Under the pieces are notes generated by a model. The model was not told the DNA's origin, did not search any database, and was given only the letters and a program-made list of their open reading frames with translations. DNA of 64,000 bases from a virus. This document shows, piece by piece, positions 50,581-60,300 of the stretch (position 1 is its first letter; every line of letters starts with the position of its first letter). The stretch lies in the IMG/VR virus record IMGVR_UViG_3300023170_000011, positions 42,376 through 106,375 of that record. One strand, 5' to 3'. The position numbers and the translations under genes are program-made.

Positions 50581-50592
50581 TGATATATATTC
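50581..50592 (+). promoter_or_regulatory. Near-palindromic promoter element, probably bidirectional
   Basis: On the plus strand it reads TGATATATATTC, 43 bases before the fibre ATG at 50624. On the minus strand it reads GAATATATATCA, 34 bases before the glycosyltransferase ATG at 50558 and close to the plus-strand copy GAATATATAAAC at 62908. Confidence 0.5.
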
Positions 50593-50623
50593 GAAACTAA
50601 AGAAATCAAAATAATTACAACAA

Positions 50624-51514
50624 ATGGCTACAGTAAATACTACTTCCATTCTTGGCTCTGATTCGATTTCTGCATCGAGAACAACGATTAACTCCAATTT
50701 TTTGACACTTCAAAATTGGATTAACAATTACAACACTGTTTTCGGTCTAGATACGGTTAACGGAATTATTAACTTAACTGGTGCTTCAACCGGTCGGGTT
50801 TCGGCTAAAACTGGAAAGTTCGATTCAATCATTGTTCCGAGTGGAGGTACAGCATTAGCACAAATTAATTCTTCCGGTGCAGGTTCTTTCTCTTCGGTTT
50901 CTACAACAAACCTAACAGGGAGTGGGACTATCACGTTTGGTGCTGGTAGCACTTTAACACAAGCGGGAACTTCTACATTCTCTGGATCAACAACATTGAG
51001 TGGATCTACTACCCTTAATAATACTATGACCCTAGGTCCAGTAGGTAACTTTGCTTCTCAGAACTCTGTTGGAGCAAGCGGAGCTACTGCAGGTACTGCA
51101 TTTCCGTCTTCTGCAACAGGAGGCGGTGGCGGTAGGGGAACCTCATCTGCAAATCCTTATGTAATTACAGCCCAAGAGGATGTGATCTACGCACAATGTT
51201 CTTCTGGATTCTATATGAGTGTTGGTACTAATGGAGCAACTGCAGCAAACTTACCAGCAGGACTTAGAATTACGATCGTGAATACCGAATCTTCGGCTGG
51301 TTCGATTAAGACCGGTGTTCAAGGATCAAATTACACGGGTTTTAATACTGCAAGTGGTTATGGTGAATTCCCATCAACTGGAATTACAGTAGATGCAAAT
51401 AGACCTTATCAATCCTCTGTACAACTACAATGGGAACCTAGAATAGGAAAGGGTGTGGGAAGCCAAGAAGGATCTTGGATAGTTCTCGGATCTTCAAATA
51501 TGTCTTGGTCGTAA
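50624..51514 (+). CDS. Tail fibre-like protein (296 aa)
   Basis: A short fibre rich in Ser, Thr, Gly and Ala. The N-terminus, SASRTTINSNFLTLQNWINNY, is a helix that resembles the docking segment of the collagen-like fibre at 62937 (KVNSNFDSIV). A repetitive strand-rich shaft follows (LTGSGTITFGAGS, then SGSTTLSGSTTLNN). A Gly-rich GGGGGRGTS precedes a globular C-terminal beta-domain (residues 180-296) with SSGFYMSVGTNG and VQLQWEP, probably the tip. It follows a divergent promoter-like element by 43 bases. Its Ser/Thr content fits a glycosylation substrate of the adjacent transferase, but that is inference. Confidence 0.68.
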   Translation: MATVNTTSILGSDSISASRTTINSNFLTLQNWINNYNTVFGLDTVNGIINLTGASTGRVSAKTGKFDSIIVPSGGTALAQINSSGAGSFSSVSTTNLTGSGTITFGAGSTLTQAGTSTFSGSTTLSGSTTLNNTMTLGPVGNFASQNSVGASGATAGTAFPSSATGGGGGRGTSSANPYVITAQEDVIYAQCSSGFYMSVGTNGATAANLPAGLRITIVNTESSAGSIKTGVQGSNYTGFNTASGYGEFPSTGITVDANRPYQSSVQLQWEPRIGKGVGSQEGSWIVLGSSNMSWS

Positions 51515-51531
51515 TAAAAAAATTAGAGTAA

Positions 51532-53742
51532 ATGGCAAAAACTCCATTTATAAGACCTCTTCAACTACAGGGCGGAACTTTTTACGCATTTTCTTCTGCT
51601 GCTGAAGATCTGTCTTTTACGTTTAATAATTCGGTAAATAAGTTTAAGTTTTCCAAGTTTGCCTTGCTAAATATCCCAGATATCAATTCTGGGGATCCTT
51701 TAGGAAATAGTATAAAGCTTAATGCTCCTGATAGTGCTTTCCTTGATTATGCAACTAGCGCTGGGAATATTATTACTGGAAATGCAAATACCGATTTTTC
51801 TCAGAGCTTCCAAAGCTATTGTCTAAACTTTGAAACAACGGTATTAAGTTCGGATGTTTATAATTCAGACCTAAAGCAAAACATCTCCGAAAGGGTGTTT
51901 TTCAAATGGCTGAAGGAGGTAGGAGCCATAAGATATCAGCCTGCTGCATCAAGTCAGGTGGTTTCAACACTTGACCAGAATGTAGTAACTACTGTTAACG
52001 GCCTTCCATCTACTCAAAAAAGATATGTTGAAGGAGATCCCTCCGGAGGTACTGGATCCTATGGCCTTTCTGGATCCACTTATAATAGGGTAGTCCAATA
52101 TATTGGTAATCTGGATATAGTAAACTCTGTAAAAAACAATAACAACACATATTCTGAAGTCTATGTACATGTTCCTACCAAGGATGGGAATACTCCTACT
52201 GTACTTTTTAAAAATGTTGTGGATGAAAATTATTATCCTGACTATCAGTGGACTAATAACCCTTCAGACCCTCTAGATAAGGAATATTTGACTGGAAGGT
52301 CTTACGATGAGCTCAATCCAAGCGGCCTTACAAACCTTGCAATATTCGACGATGACGTTTTAGGATCTCCGTCAGTAACTTTTAGCGATACTACAGATGG
52401 AACCACTGGGAGTGGTAACTGGTATTCGCCAAGGGATACAGCAAACACATATTTCACAGACTCTTCATTCACTGACCCAACTGCCCTGATTCTTGAAAAA
52501 TCAGTTTCTGGTGCAACTGCTGGAGTAGGATACCAAAAATATGTAAGAACTAAACTCGATTCTGTTGGGATAGACTTTGATCCTGATTCATATAAACAGA
52601 TTGTTGATGACGCATCAATTTCAACTTTGGAAGAATTTAATTCAACCTCAATCTCTGAGGATTTCGAATTTAATGCGGTTCTTATTTATTATGATGTTTA
52701 TGACCCAGCGGATCCAAATAATTCTTCTACAAACCTTTACGGTGTACTTTTCCTAGATGATGTACAAACTTCAGGAACGGATGTTTATAGCATTCCAAGA
52801 TTCCAAAAGTACAAGCCAAATATTGTTACTAAACTAAACGGTAATTCCTACGGCTTGAAGCTGAATATTAAGTTTGATGTTGACATAGATCAGACTGGTG
52901 TGGAACAAGCAATAAACGATTACTCTCCATTCTCTTTAACAATGTTTATGGATGCTGTAAATGTTTTACAAGATGCCTCAAGCACCATGAACAACAACGC
53001 TGCTTCTTATATTGATTTGGAAAGAAGACTTTCGGCGGTTGAGAATCTGTTATTGACACAGGATAGCTCAGCGACATTGGACAGAAGAATAACAAGCCTT
53101 GAAGCTTCATATTCAGCTAATCAAGCTCTATTTAATAACACCCAATCTGTGATGGGTCTAATAACTCAAAATTATGAGTTAATACGTGCGATTGTTAACA
53201 ACGAGACTTCTGTAGAAATATCTTACAACTTAGATACGATAAAACAAGGTCCGGGTGTTATTGTGAATAGGTCAATACCAAACCAGGTTATTATCGAAAA
53301 TAAAAACCAAGAGTTTGACCTTGGTGAAGGTAATGGTACAATCACACTACAAAACAATGCACTGAATAGTATAGGGCTAGCGTCATTTGGAAATTATGTT
53401 AAGCACATTAACGATGGTACACCGATTAATCTTTCGTCGGATCTTTCAATAAGGATAGACGATTCTGTGGTAAATTGGAAAAAGGGACAGTCATACAGAT
53501 TTAGTTTTGGTGACCAGGTAATTCCTGGAGACTTTACAATCAACTTCCTTACTAATGCGGTTGGTAAATATCCAATTAGTAACCCTAGTGGAGTTGCTTA
53601 TTCAAACCTGATAATATCCCTAGTTGATTCAGATATTTCAGCATATGACTATATGCCAGTAATTGAGATAGTTTGTATCGACAATGAAAACTTAGTATTC
53701 CAAGCTGATATAGTCGGCAAAAGCTTAACAAATAATGGGTAA
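51532..53742 (+). CDS. Large structural protein with central coiled coil (736 aa)
   Basis: Not recognised as a named family. Residues 1-470 are beta-rich and Asp/Ser/Thr-loop-rich. A trimeric-type coiled coil is seen at about 490-555 (YIDLERRLSAVENLL; LDRRITSLEASYSANQAL), followed by a short linker (GPGVIVNRSIPNQVIIENK) and a C-terminal beta-domain with YRFSFGDQVIPGDFTI. It starts 17 bases after the short fibre gene and belongs to the same probable transcript. The coiled-coil shaft with beta ends is typical of trimeric fibres or baseplate-fibre connectors. Confidence 0.65.
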   Translation: MAKTPFIRPLQLQGGTFYAFSSAAEDLSFTFNNSVNKFKFSKFALLNIPDINSGDPLGNSIKLNAPDSAFLDYATSAGNIITGNANTDFSQSFQSYCLNFETTVLSSDVYNSDLKQNISERVFFKWLKEVGAIRYQPAASSQVVSTLDQNVVTTVNGLPSTQKRYVEGDPSGGTGSYGLSGSTYNRVVQYIGNLDIVNSVKNNNNTYSEVYVHVPTKDGNTPTVLFKNVVDENYYPDYQWTNNPSDPLDKEYLTGRSYDELNPSGLTNLAIFDDDVLGSPSVTFSDTTDGTTGSGNWYSPRDTANTYFTDSSFTDPTALILEKSVSGATAGVGYQKYVRTKLDSVGIDFDPDSYKQIVDDASISTLEEFNSTSISEDFEFNAVLIYYDVYDPADPNNSSTNLYGVLFLDDVQTSGTDVYSIPRFQKYKPNIVTKLNGNSYGLKLNIKFDVDIDQTGVEQAINDYSPFSLTMFMDAVNVLQDASSTMNNNAASYIDLERRLSAVENLLLTQDSSATLDRRITSLEASYSANQALFNNTQSVMGLITQNYELIRAIVNNETSVEISYNLDTIKQGPGVIVNRSIPNQVIIENKNQEFDLGEGNGTITLQNNALNSIGLASFGNYVKHINDGTPINLSSDLSIRIDDSVVNWKKGQSYRFSFGDQVIPGDFTINFLTNAVGKYPISNPSGVAYSNLIISLVDSDISAYDYMPVIEIVCIDNENLVFQADIVGKSLTNNG

Positions 53743-53758
53743 AATTTTATAAAATAAA

Positions 53759-56700
53759 ATGGCATCAACACAAAATTCAATAAGTTCTCTAGTAGCTCAG
53801 TTTCTAAGACTGCAAAAAAATTCATTGGAGATAATTAATGGACTAAACGAGGTAGCAACTTCGACTAACGAAAATGTGCAAATCGAGTTGCTTGACGAAA
53901 ACGGTTTGCCATCTTTCACCAGTATTCCAGCATATGGTTATCTAAGAAGTGAGATAGAAAGGCTTGATTCTAATATACAATCATTAGCTGGTCTTGGTGA
54001 CAACTTTGCCACTGTGAGAAACCCGGACGGTACATACAGTCAGGTTTATAGATCAGAGCCGCTAAAAGATCCCACCCCCTTATCCAATTTGCAAGTTCCT
54101 AGCACCTTTGCTACCAGAGACAATTGGTTCTTTGAAAGTTTTTTAAGTCCTCTTCTTTATATCTCAATTGATGTTACCGGGCAAGTTTCTGATACTGCTG
54201 ATCGTGTTAGAGTAAAAAGGATCATTGCTAACACTAACACTGACGATAAGAAAGCTTATTTTGATGCCAACCTAAATGGAAGAAACGACCTTTCTGAACA
54301 AGATTTTATTAATGACCTTGAGGATGCTGGCATAGATTACTTTGTAGATGAGGATAACATTGACCTTCCTCTAAGGACAATTAGAAATAAAGGAACGTTT
54401 GGAGTACTCTCTTTTTATGATGATGTTGTGACCATAACTGATACAAACGGCAATCAAGTCCAGGAAACTAGAAGGAATTACAAGTTGAATACCGTCAATT
54501 ACACAGATACAACATCAAATGTAACTAACGGAAGAACATTATCGAATGGGGATACTCTTTTAACCCCTGACGGAACAAGATATCTAATAACTATGGTGGA
54601 TGTGGAGGAAACTTCAGTCCAGCTAAAAAGAACCTCTGGATATCAGCCTGTACAAATTGGTGATAATCAGCTTACTTTAGAATCTACTCAACTTAGCTCA
54701 AGGTCTATAGATGTCAACGTTGGATTTGATGAAAGACAGGGTATTTTCTTTAAGCAGATTGATGACAATTATAATGTTGTTGGATCTACCTGGTCTACTG
54801 GTGTTGTCATATTCAGTAATGAATTAACCATCAATACAGATTCTGGTGTTCAAACACTGGAACAATTCTATCTTACCTCTGTAGCTGATCTTGGGCAAAT
54901 TTTCCTTGGAATGGCTAAGGAGAAGAAAGTAAATGCAATAAATGGTTTAGTTCCTGATGTGCCTTCGGTTTCTGCTACTAATTTTAGGGTTGTTCAGGTA
55001 AACACTCAGCTTACCCAAGGAACTGACGTCCAGACATTAAATGATAAAGTCTCTTTGAAATCGACTCTTCAGTCTGAAATTCAGCAATTGGACAATTCGA
55101 TATCTAAAGCAAGAACTGATTTAAATTCGGTTTCTTCCACAAACGTTTTAGCAAACGATGGACCAGCAACATTCTCTGGTTCATCCTCGTTATCAGTTTC
55201 CTCAACATCTTCGAATGCACAAGCTTCTAGCTCTATACTTGCTTCCCTAAATTCATTAACTCAACAAAGGGTTCAAAAGCAGCAGCTTTTGACCTCAGTA
55301 GTTGGTGATATTACTACGCTATCAGAAACCAATACCCAATTTAAGGTTGAGCCTAAATACAGAGTTAGAGGCTTCTGGCCAATACCACCTCCTAAAAATA
55401 GCTCAATTACTGGTGACCAAAGCGTCATTCAGTTCATTGTCCAGTATAGGTATCTTTCAGAAGCTGGTGCTTCTCCTGCAGTGCAACAGATAAGTTATCT
55501 GGATGATAATGGACAAGAAAAAAGCGGGGCCTTTTCAAACTGGACTGAAATAAAGTCTGAACTTAGGAAAAAAATATACGATGTTAATACAGGTACTTAT
55601 GTTTGGGCACCAGAGGATACTGAAAATGCAGATGCAACTAATATAAATCAACTCGATATACCGATCACAAAAGGTGAAAGAGTTGAAGTAAGAATTAAAT
55701 CTGTTTCTGAGGCTGGTTGGCCAGATAACCCCGTTACTTCAGATTTCTCTGATCCTGTCGTAGTTACTTTCCCTGATGATCTTTCTACGCAAAGCACAGC
55801 TGAAAGTGTAAGTACTAACTTAAAGGATGAGGCAGTTCTTGCTATTCAGCAAGATTTGTCTGCGAAAGGAATTGATGGTCTATTAAGCCAGCAAGTAGTC
55901 ACAGGAGAAAAGACATATTATCTTGGTTCGTCGTCTATATTGAGTGGATATTACGATTCTGCTGGTAATCCTTTGGACCTTTTACAAAAGCTTAATGAAT
56001 TACAAGACCAGTTAAATTCTCTAAAAGCTACAGTTGAAAATGCCACTGGTATTCTTGAAGTTTATATAGTAGATGGGACTAACACACAATTGGTTTCGAA
56101 TGGGTCCACTATTAATCTAAATGCTGGGTATTTCAATCAGATCTATCAAAACGCTTCAACTTCGGATGCAGGTAAAATTGCATCAACTGTATATGAGATA
56201 AAAATAAGCAATACCTCTTCAGGTCTTCTTGAATTGTCCTCTATTCTGCCAGGTGGATTAACTACACTTGCCGGAACAAGTTCAACTTATGCTTTACCAG
56301 ACGGATACTCGACTAATCTTAGATATGGTGATGTGCCTATCTCAATAACATCACTTACTACTGCTGATATAATACCAGTTGGATCTACCGGCGGCGCAAA
56401 TAGTGACGCCTTTAAGGAGTACCGTCAGGCACCACCTTATGCTTCAGGAAATTCTAATAGCCAGTTCATTTATCCTAGATGGAAATCTGTTGGCTTTGAT
56501 GCTGACCTATACATTACTCCATCTGCATTTGCAGGTTCTTACTTATACACTGGCGACTCAAGTGGCCTTCCAAGAAATGGTAGTCAGCTTTTGCCATACG
56601 ATCCAACAGATAGTTCGGTACCAACCGCTTCTGGAACCGACGCTAGCGTTTGGAGTGGTGTAATAACAGGGGCTACTGGTAGTTATAGTGGTGTAGGAAA

Positions 56701-57331
56701 CGGAACCCTTAGTGAATTCTGTATTCATAAAGATCACCCAGATCTATCTACTGGCCTATCTTTCACTAACCTAGTTAAGCCAGATTTCTCTGGTGGTTTG
56801 GTTGTTTACCCATACTTCAGACAATCTGATTACTTCTATACTGACACAACACTCCAGGACAATTACAAGCAGCTCGGATATCAGCAGGTATCTGCTGATT
56901 TTGTACAGGGACCAACAGCTTCTAGAGGTGATGATATGTACCCAAATAAATTGGGCTTCACTGTTAATGATGAATATCTAATTGGTAGGTATACTTGTGG
57001 TGCTTACCTATTCTTAGGTCCTCCTACTGCTTCAACAATTCAGGTGGAAGGATCTACACAATTAGCATCCAAGTATGTTAAAAATGGAGATTCCAATTCT
57101 ATAAATGTGCCTTTAATATTCCAATTTAGAGCAAACGATAAGCTAGGATATATTGGTGGATTTAGGGCTGATGGAAACCCAACTAATATTACCTACAGTA
57201 AAAAGGCCGGAATAGATATACAGGTTAGAAACCAAAGTCCATTCTCTTTCGATGTTCAGGTTACTGGAAAATATAAAAATGATACTCTTTCAGCTCCAAA
57301 TTTCTCATCAACAACTAGAAACGTAGGCTAA
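53759..57331 (+). CDS. Giant fibre/baseplate protein with fibronectin-III-like domain (1190 aa)
   Basis: No named family overall. The N-terminus is a helix (SLVAQFLRLQKNSLEIINGLNEV) like an oligomerisation or docking segment. Coiled coil occurs at about 430-530 (LKSTLQSEIQQLDNSISKA). Residues 535-670 resemble a fibronectin type III fold: SVIQFIVQYRYLSE, FSNWTEI, then KGERVEVRIKSVSEAGWP and PVVVTFPDD. A second coiled coil follows (LQKLNELQDQLNSL) and a Ser/Gly-rich, strand-rich C-terminal domain of about 400 residues. This reads as a trimeric fibre with an adhesive tip. It follows the 736-residue protein by 16 bases. Confidence 0.68.
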   Translation: MASTQNSISSLVAQFLRLQKNSLEIINGLNEVATSTNENVQIELLDENGLPSFTSIPAYGYLRSEIERLDSNIQSLAGLGDNFATVRNPDGTYSQVYRSEPLKDPTPLSNLQVPSTFATRDNWFFESFLSPLLYISIDVTGQVSDTADRVRVKRIIANTNTDDKKAYFDANLNGRNDLSEQDFINDLEDAGIDYFVDEDNIDLPLRTIRNKGTFGVLSFYDDVVTITDTNGNQVQETRRNYKLNTVNYTDTTSNVTNGRTLSNGDTLLTPDGTRYLITMVDVEETSVQLKRTSGYQPVQIGDNQLTLESTQLSSRSIDVNVGFDERQGIFFKQIDDNYNVVGSTWSTGVVIFSNELTINTDSGVQTLEQFYLTSVADLGQIFLGMAKEKKVNAINGLVPDVPSVSATNFRVVQVNTQLTQGTDVQTLNDKVSLKSTLQSEIQQLDNSISKARTDLNSVSSTNVLANDGPATFSGSSSLSVSSTSSNAQASSSILASLNSLTQQRVQKQQLLTSVVGDITTLSETNTQFKVEPKYRVRGFWPIPPPKNSSITGDQSVIQFIVQYRYLSEAGASPAVQQISYLDDNGQEKSGAFSNWTEIKSELRKKIYDVNTGTYVWAPEDTENADATNINQLDIPITKGERVEVRIKSVSEAGWPDNPVTSDFSDPVVVTFPDDLSTQSTAESVSTNLKDEAVLAIQQDLSAKGIDGLLSQQVVTGEKTYYLGSSSILSGYYDSAGNPLDLLQKLNELQDQLNSLKATVENATGILEVYIVDGTNTQLVSNGSTINLNAGYFNQIYQNASTSDAGKIASTVYEIKISNTSSGLLELSSILPGGLTTLAGTSSTYALPDGYSTNLRYGDVPISITSLTTADIIPVGSTGGANSDAFKEYRQAPPYASGNSNSQFIYPRWKSVGFDADLYITPSAFAGSYLYTGDSSGLPRNGSQLLPYDPTDSSVPTASGTDASVWSGVITGATGSYSGVGNGTLSEFCIHKDHPDLSTGLSFTNLVKPDFSGGLVVYPYFRQSDYFYTDTTLQDNYKQLGYQQVSADFVQGPTASRGDDMYPNKLGFTVNDEYLIGRYTCGAYLFLGPPTASTIQVEGSTQLASKYVKNGDSNSINVPLIFQFRANDKLGYIGGFRADGNPTNITYSKKAGIDIQVRNQSPFSFDVQVTGKYKNDTLSAPNFSSTTRNVG

Positions 57332-57359
57332 AGAATTAATTAAAGGAATAACATTTTAA

Positions 57360-60300
57360 ATGGCTGCACCAAAATTATTTGACTATAATTCATCCTTTGG
57401 ACTATTAAGAACTAACCCGAAAATTACTGGGAATGTAAAGGTTTCATTAGACTCATCTGGTGGGGTTTGGCTCAATTCGTTTAATGCTAATCCGACATTA
57501 AGTTCTGACAAGTTTAAGAAATTTGAGGTTACTGGAGAAGATTCTTATGCAACAGATCTCTATAACTTTTTCGACAAGGGAAGCATAGCCAACGATCTTA
57601 TATTCCAGGTTGGAGAACTTACTGATGGCAGTTCTAAAGCTCAGGAAGATTTTGAATTCCAGTATGATTTCTTTTATGGTAGTGGGGCATCCACCTTAAT
57701 TGATAAGAACTATACAGAGAATTTTTCATTCTTACAGCCACTTTGGCTAAGGGATGAATTACCCGAATTTTTTGTAATCTTCAAAATACCAGAGCCATTA
57801 AGTTATCCTTACACAACTAATGTTACTCGAATTCAGAAAACAATTAGTTATAAGCTTATCCAAGATCCAGATTCTAGCGAAACTTTCCAAATTGCATACG
57901 GGAAAGATAATTCTGGACAAGAAGTAATCTATTCTTCCAATGAGATCTTTGAGGGACTAGACCTTTACACAAATTATAGTGTGGTTTCTGGATCCGGTAA
58001 GGTAGTTGAAATGGATGAATTAAAGTTCCAAAATCAGGTAAATGATGTAGAGTCTTTCTTTAATTCGCAAATATTGCCTAATGCTACCGTGGTTTCTACC
58101 TTTGATTTAAGGTCCGAGACAAAAATAGGAAAGTATATCAGAAGCATTGTAAATAACAAAAATTACAAACAGTCACCGATAGATTTCTCATTCCAACCAA
58201 ACACCTATACGTACTACAATGGTGCGAGCATAAAAGATGGTGTTTTTACAGAAAGTGGTGAACTTCTTTATGATTATCTTGTTAGCCCACAATCTTCTGT
58301 CCAATCTGATTTTGAAAATTATGTAACCGATGGATTCCAAAGGAATGGGATTATATGTCCTAATGTCCTGAATATGGAATTTCTATTTAATGATACTGAT
58401 TCAGATTTATACACTATAAATAGATATTTTGGATTTTACGTCTCTAAGAATGACCTTGGGAATTTCTTTCTGAACGGTGATTATTTCTATGAATTTAGAA
58501 ATGATGAAAACAATTTAAATTTACCAAAGCCTTCTAGGAATAATGTTGGGCACTACGAGGACAATAAACCTAATTTCCAAAGTAGTACTGGGGGCGTAAG
58601 ATTATATTACGAAGGTGCTTCCGGATGGATACCAGGCTCTTATGACACAAACATAAATGATGCTCAGAAGTTATACTACATAACAGATAAATCTGATAAT
58701 TTCTATTCGCTTAAAAGGTACCCGAATTACAATACAACAACTAAAACCTGGGAAAACAATACTCCTGATTATGCAAAATACGGCCCTTATGATGGAAGTT
58801 CTTTTGGCGTAACTGGCAACACTAGCCTTCCAACTGGATCGATTGTAGTTGGAAACACATCGGTGAATCTGCAAGACTTTACCGGATATGGTGATAAGAT
58901 TGGATCCATTAAAGGATCCTTACCAAATTCTAATGGTAGAGCAAACATTGGCATTGAATTCTTAAGTACTGAGGAATTGGATCAGGAGATTGTATTCAAG
59001 ATTTTCTGGCCAAATGGAACAAGATCGGAAGCTGCTGGTAGGTATGACTTGATCAAAAGTGGTGAATTCGGCGGAACTTTGGTTGGTTGGAAGGAAGGAT
59101 CCTCATATAACATAGGTAACGAACATTTCTACAATGCAATTGACGGTACTACAGATAACGTAGCATCCGCCTTTTGTGATTGTGTAAAATCGATTAGCGA
59201 TGTTGTTTGGGATTCTGCACCTAGTTCCTCAACTTCGGTAATTAGGGCCAAAGCAGCAGGTAAAAAAGTAAACAGCACATTTAAGGTTGTAGCATACGAG
59301 GACTATGCATCCTTTGAGAGTGCTTATGTTGGTCTTTGGAATAATACATCTGCTTATTCTTCCGGTGATGTTGTAATATCCTCTGACGTTTACTACCAAG
59401 CAAAAAATAATATACCAGCTGCTACCCCAGGATCCGAAAATTTATTACCTCCCTCCGATTCTACCAATTGGGAGTTATACTACACATTTTCTACAAGTGG
59501 AATAGTAAAGATCTCTGGGATTGACGCTTCAGTCTTAAGTGGAATTACGTCGTTCGTGGGTGGAACTGATTATCCTTTGTCTAGGGTTGCATTTGACATA
59601 AAGGAAATTAACAAAGTGGTAGAGGGAAGCTATATACAAGTTACTTCTGGCACTGGAGTAACTGGTGGTGCTTCTATGATAGAAAGCGTAACTAGATATG
59701 TTGATGACCCAGCTTTCGATGCAAACGGAAAGGTAACTGGATTCCGTGGCTATAAAGAACTTCTCGTTGCTAATCTAAGGGATCAAAAATCCGTAATAGA
59801 TCTTGGAACTAGTGGGTCTTTCAATCTATTTGAGATGCCAAAAATAAACACTGGAGTATTTTCGTTCTTTGACGTTAAAGACTTCGACTTTGATTTTTGG
59901 GCCTCTGATTATGGTGAAACCCCGACCCCTGAATTTCATAGATATTTTCAGCTCATACCTGAAGTTAGAGGTCAGATTAAGGAAAATGTAAAATATTTGG
60001 TTAAGTCCGGTGAAATCGTTGTTGATGTTGGAACTGGTACTGAAAGAAAAATTCCTGCAGGAAAAGCTTTTATCGGAACCTCTGTAAACTATTTCCAGGA
60101 TATAGGATTTACGACAACCGGGGTTGAATCAATTGTTGTCCCCGCTATTTTTACTCAAATTCTGTGGAAGGATGTTGATTCATTTTATAACGTAAAGGGA
60201 ATTAACTTTGAATCGAATTTGGATTCTTTTGATGGGTTCTATGGAATACAATCTATTAGCGAGACCCAATCAGTTACCCAATCTAACACAAAGGAATTTA

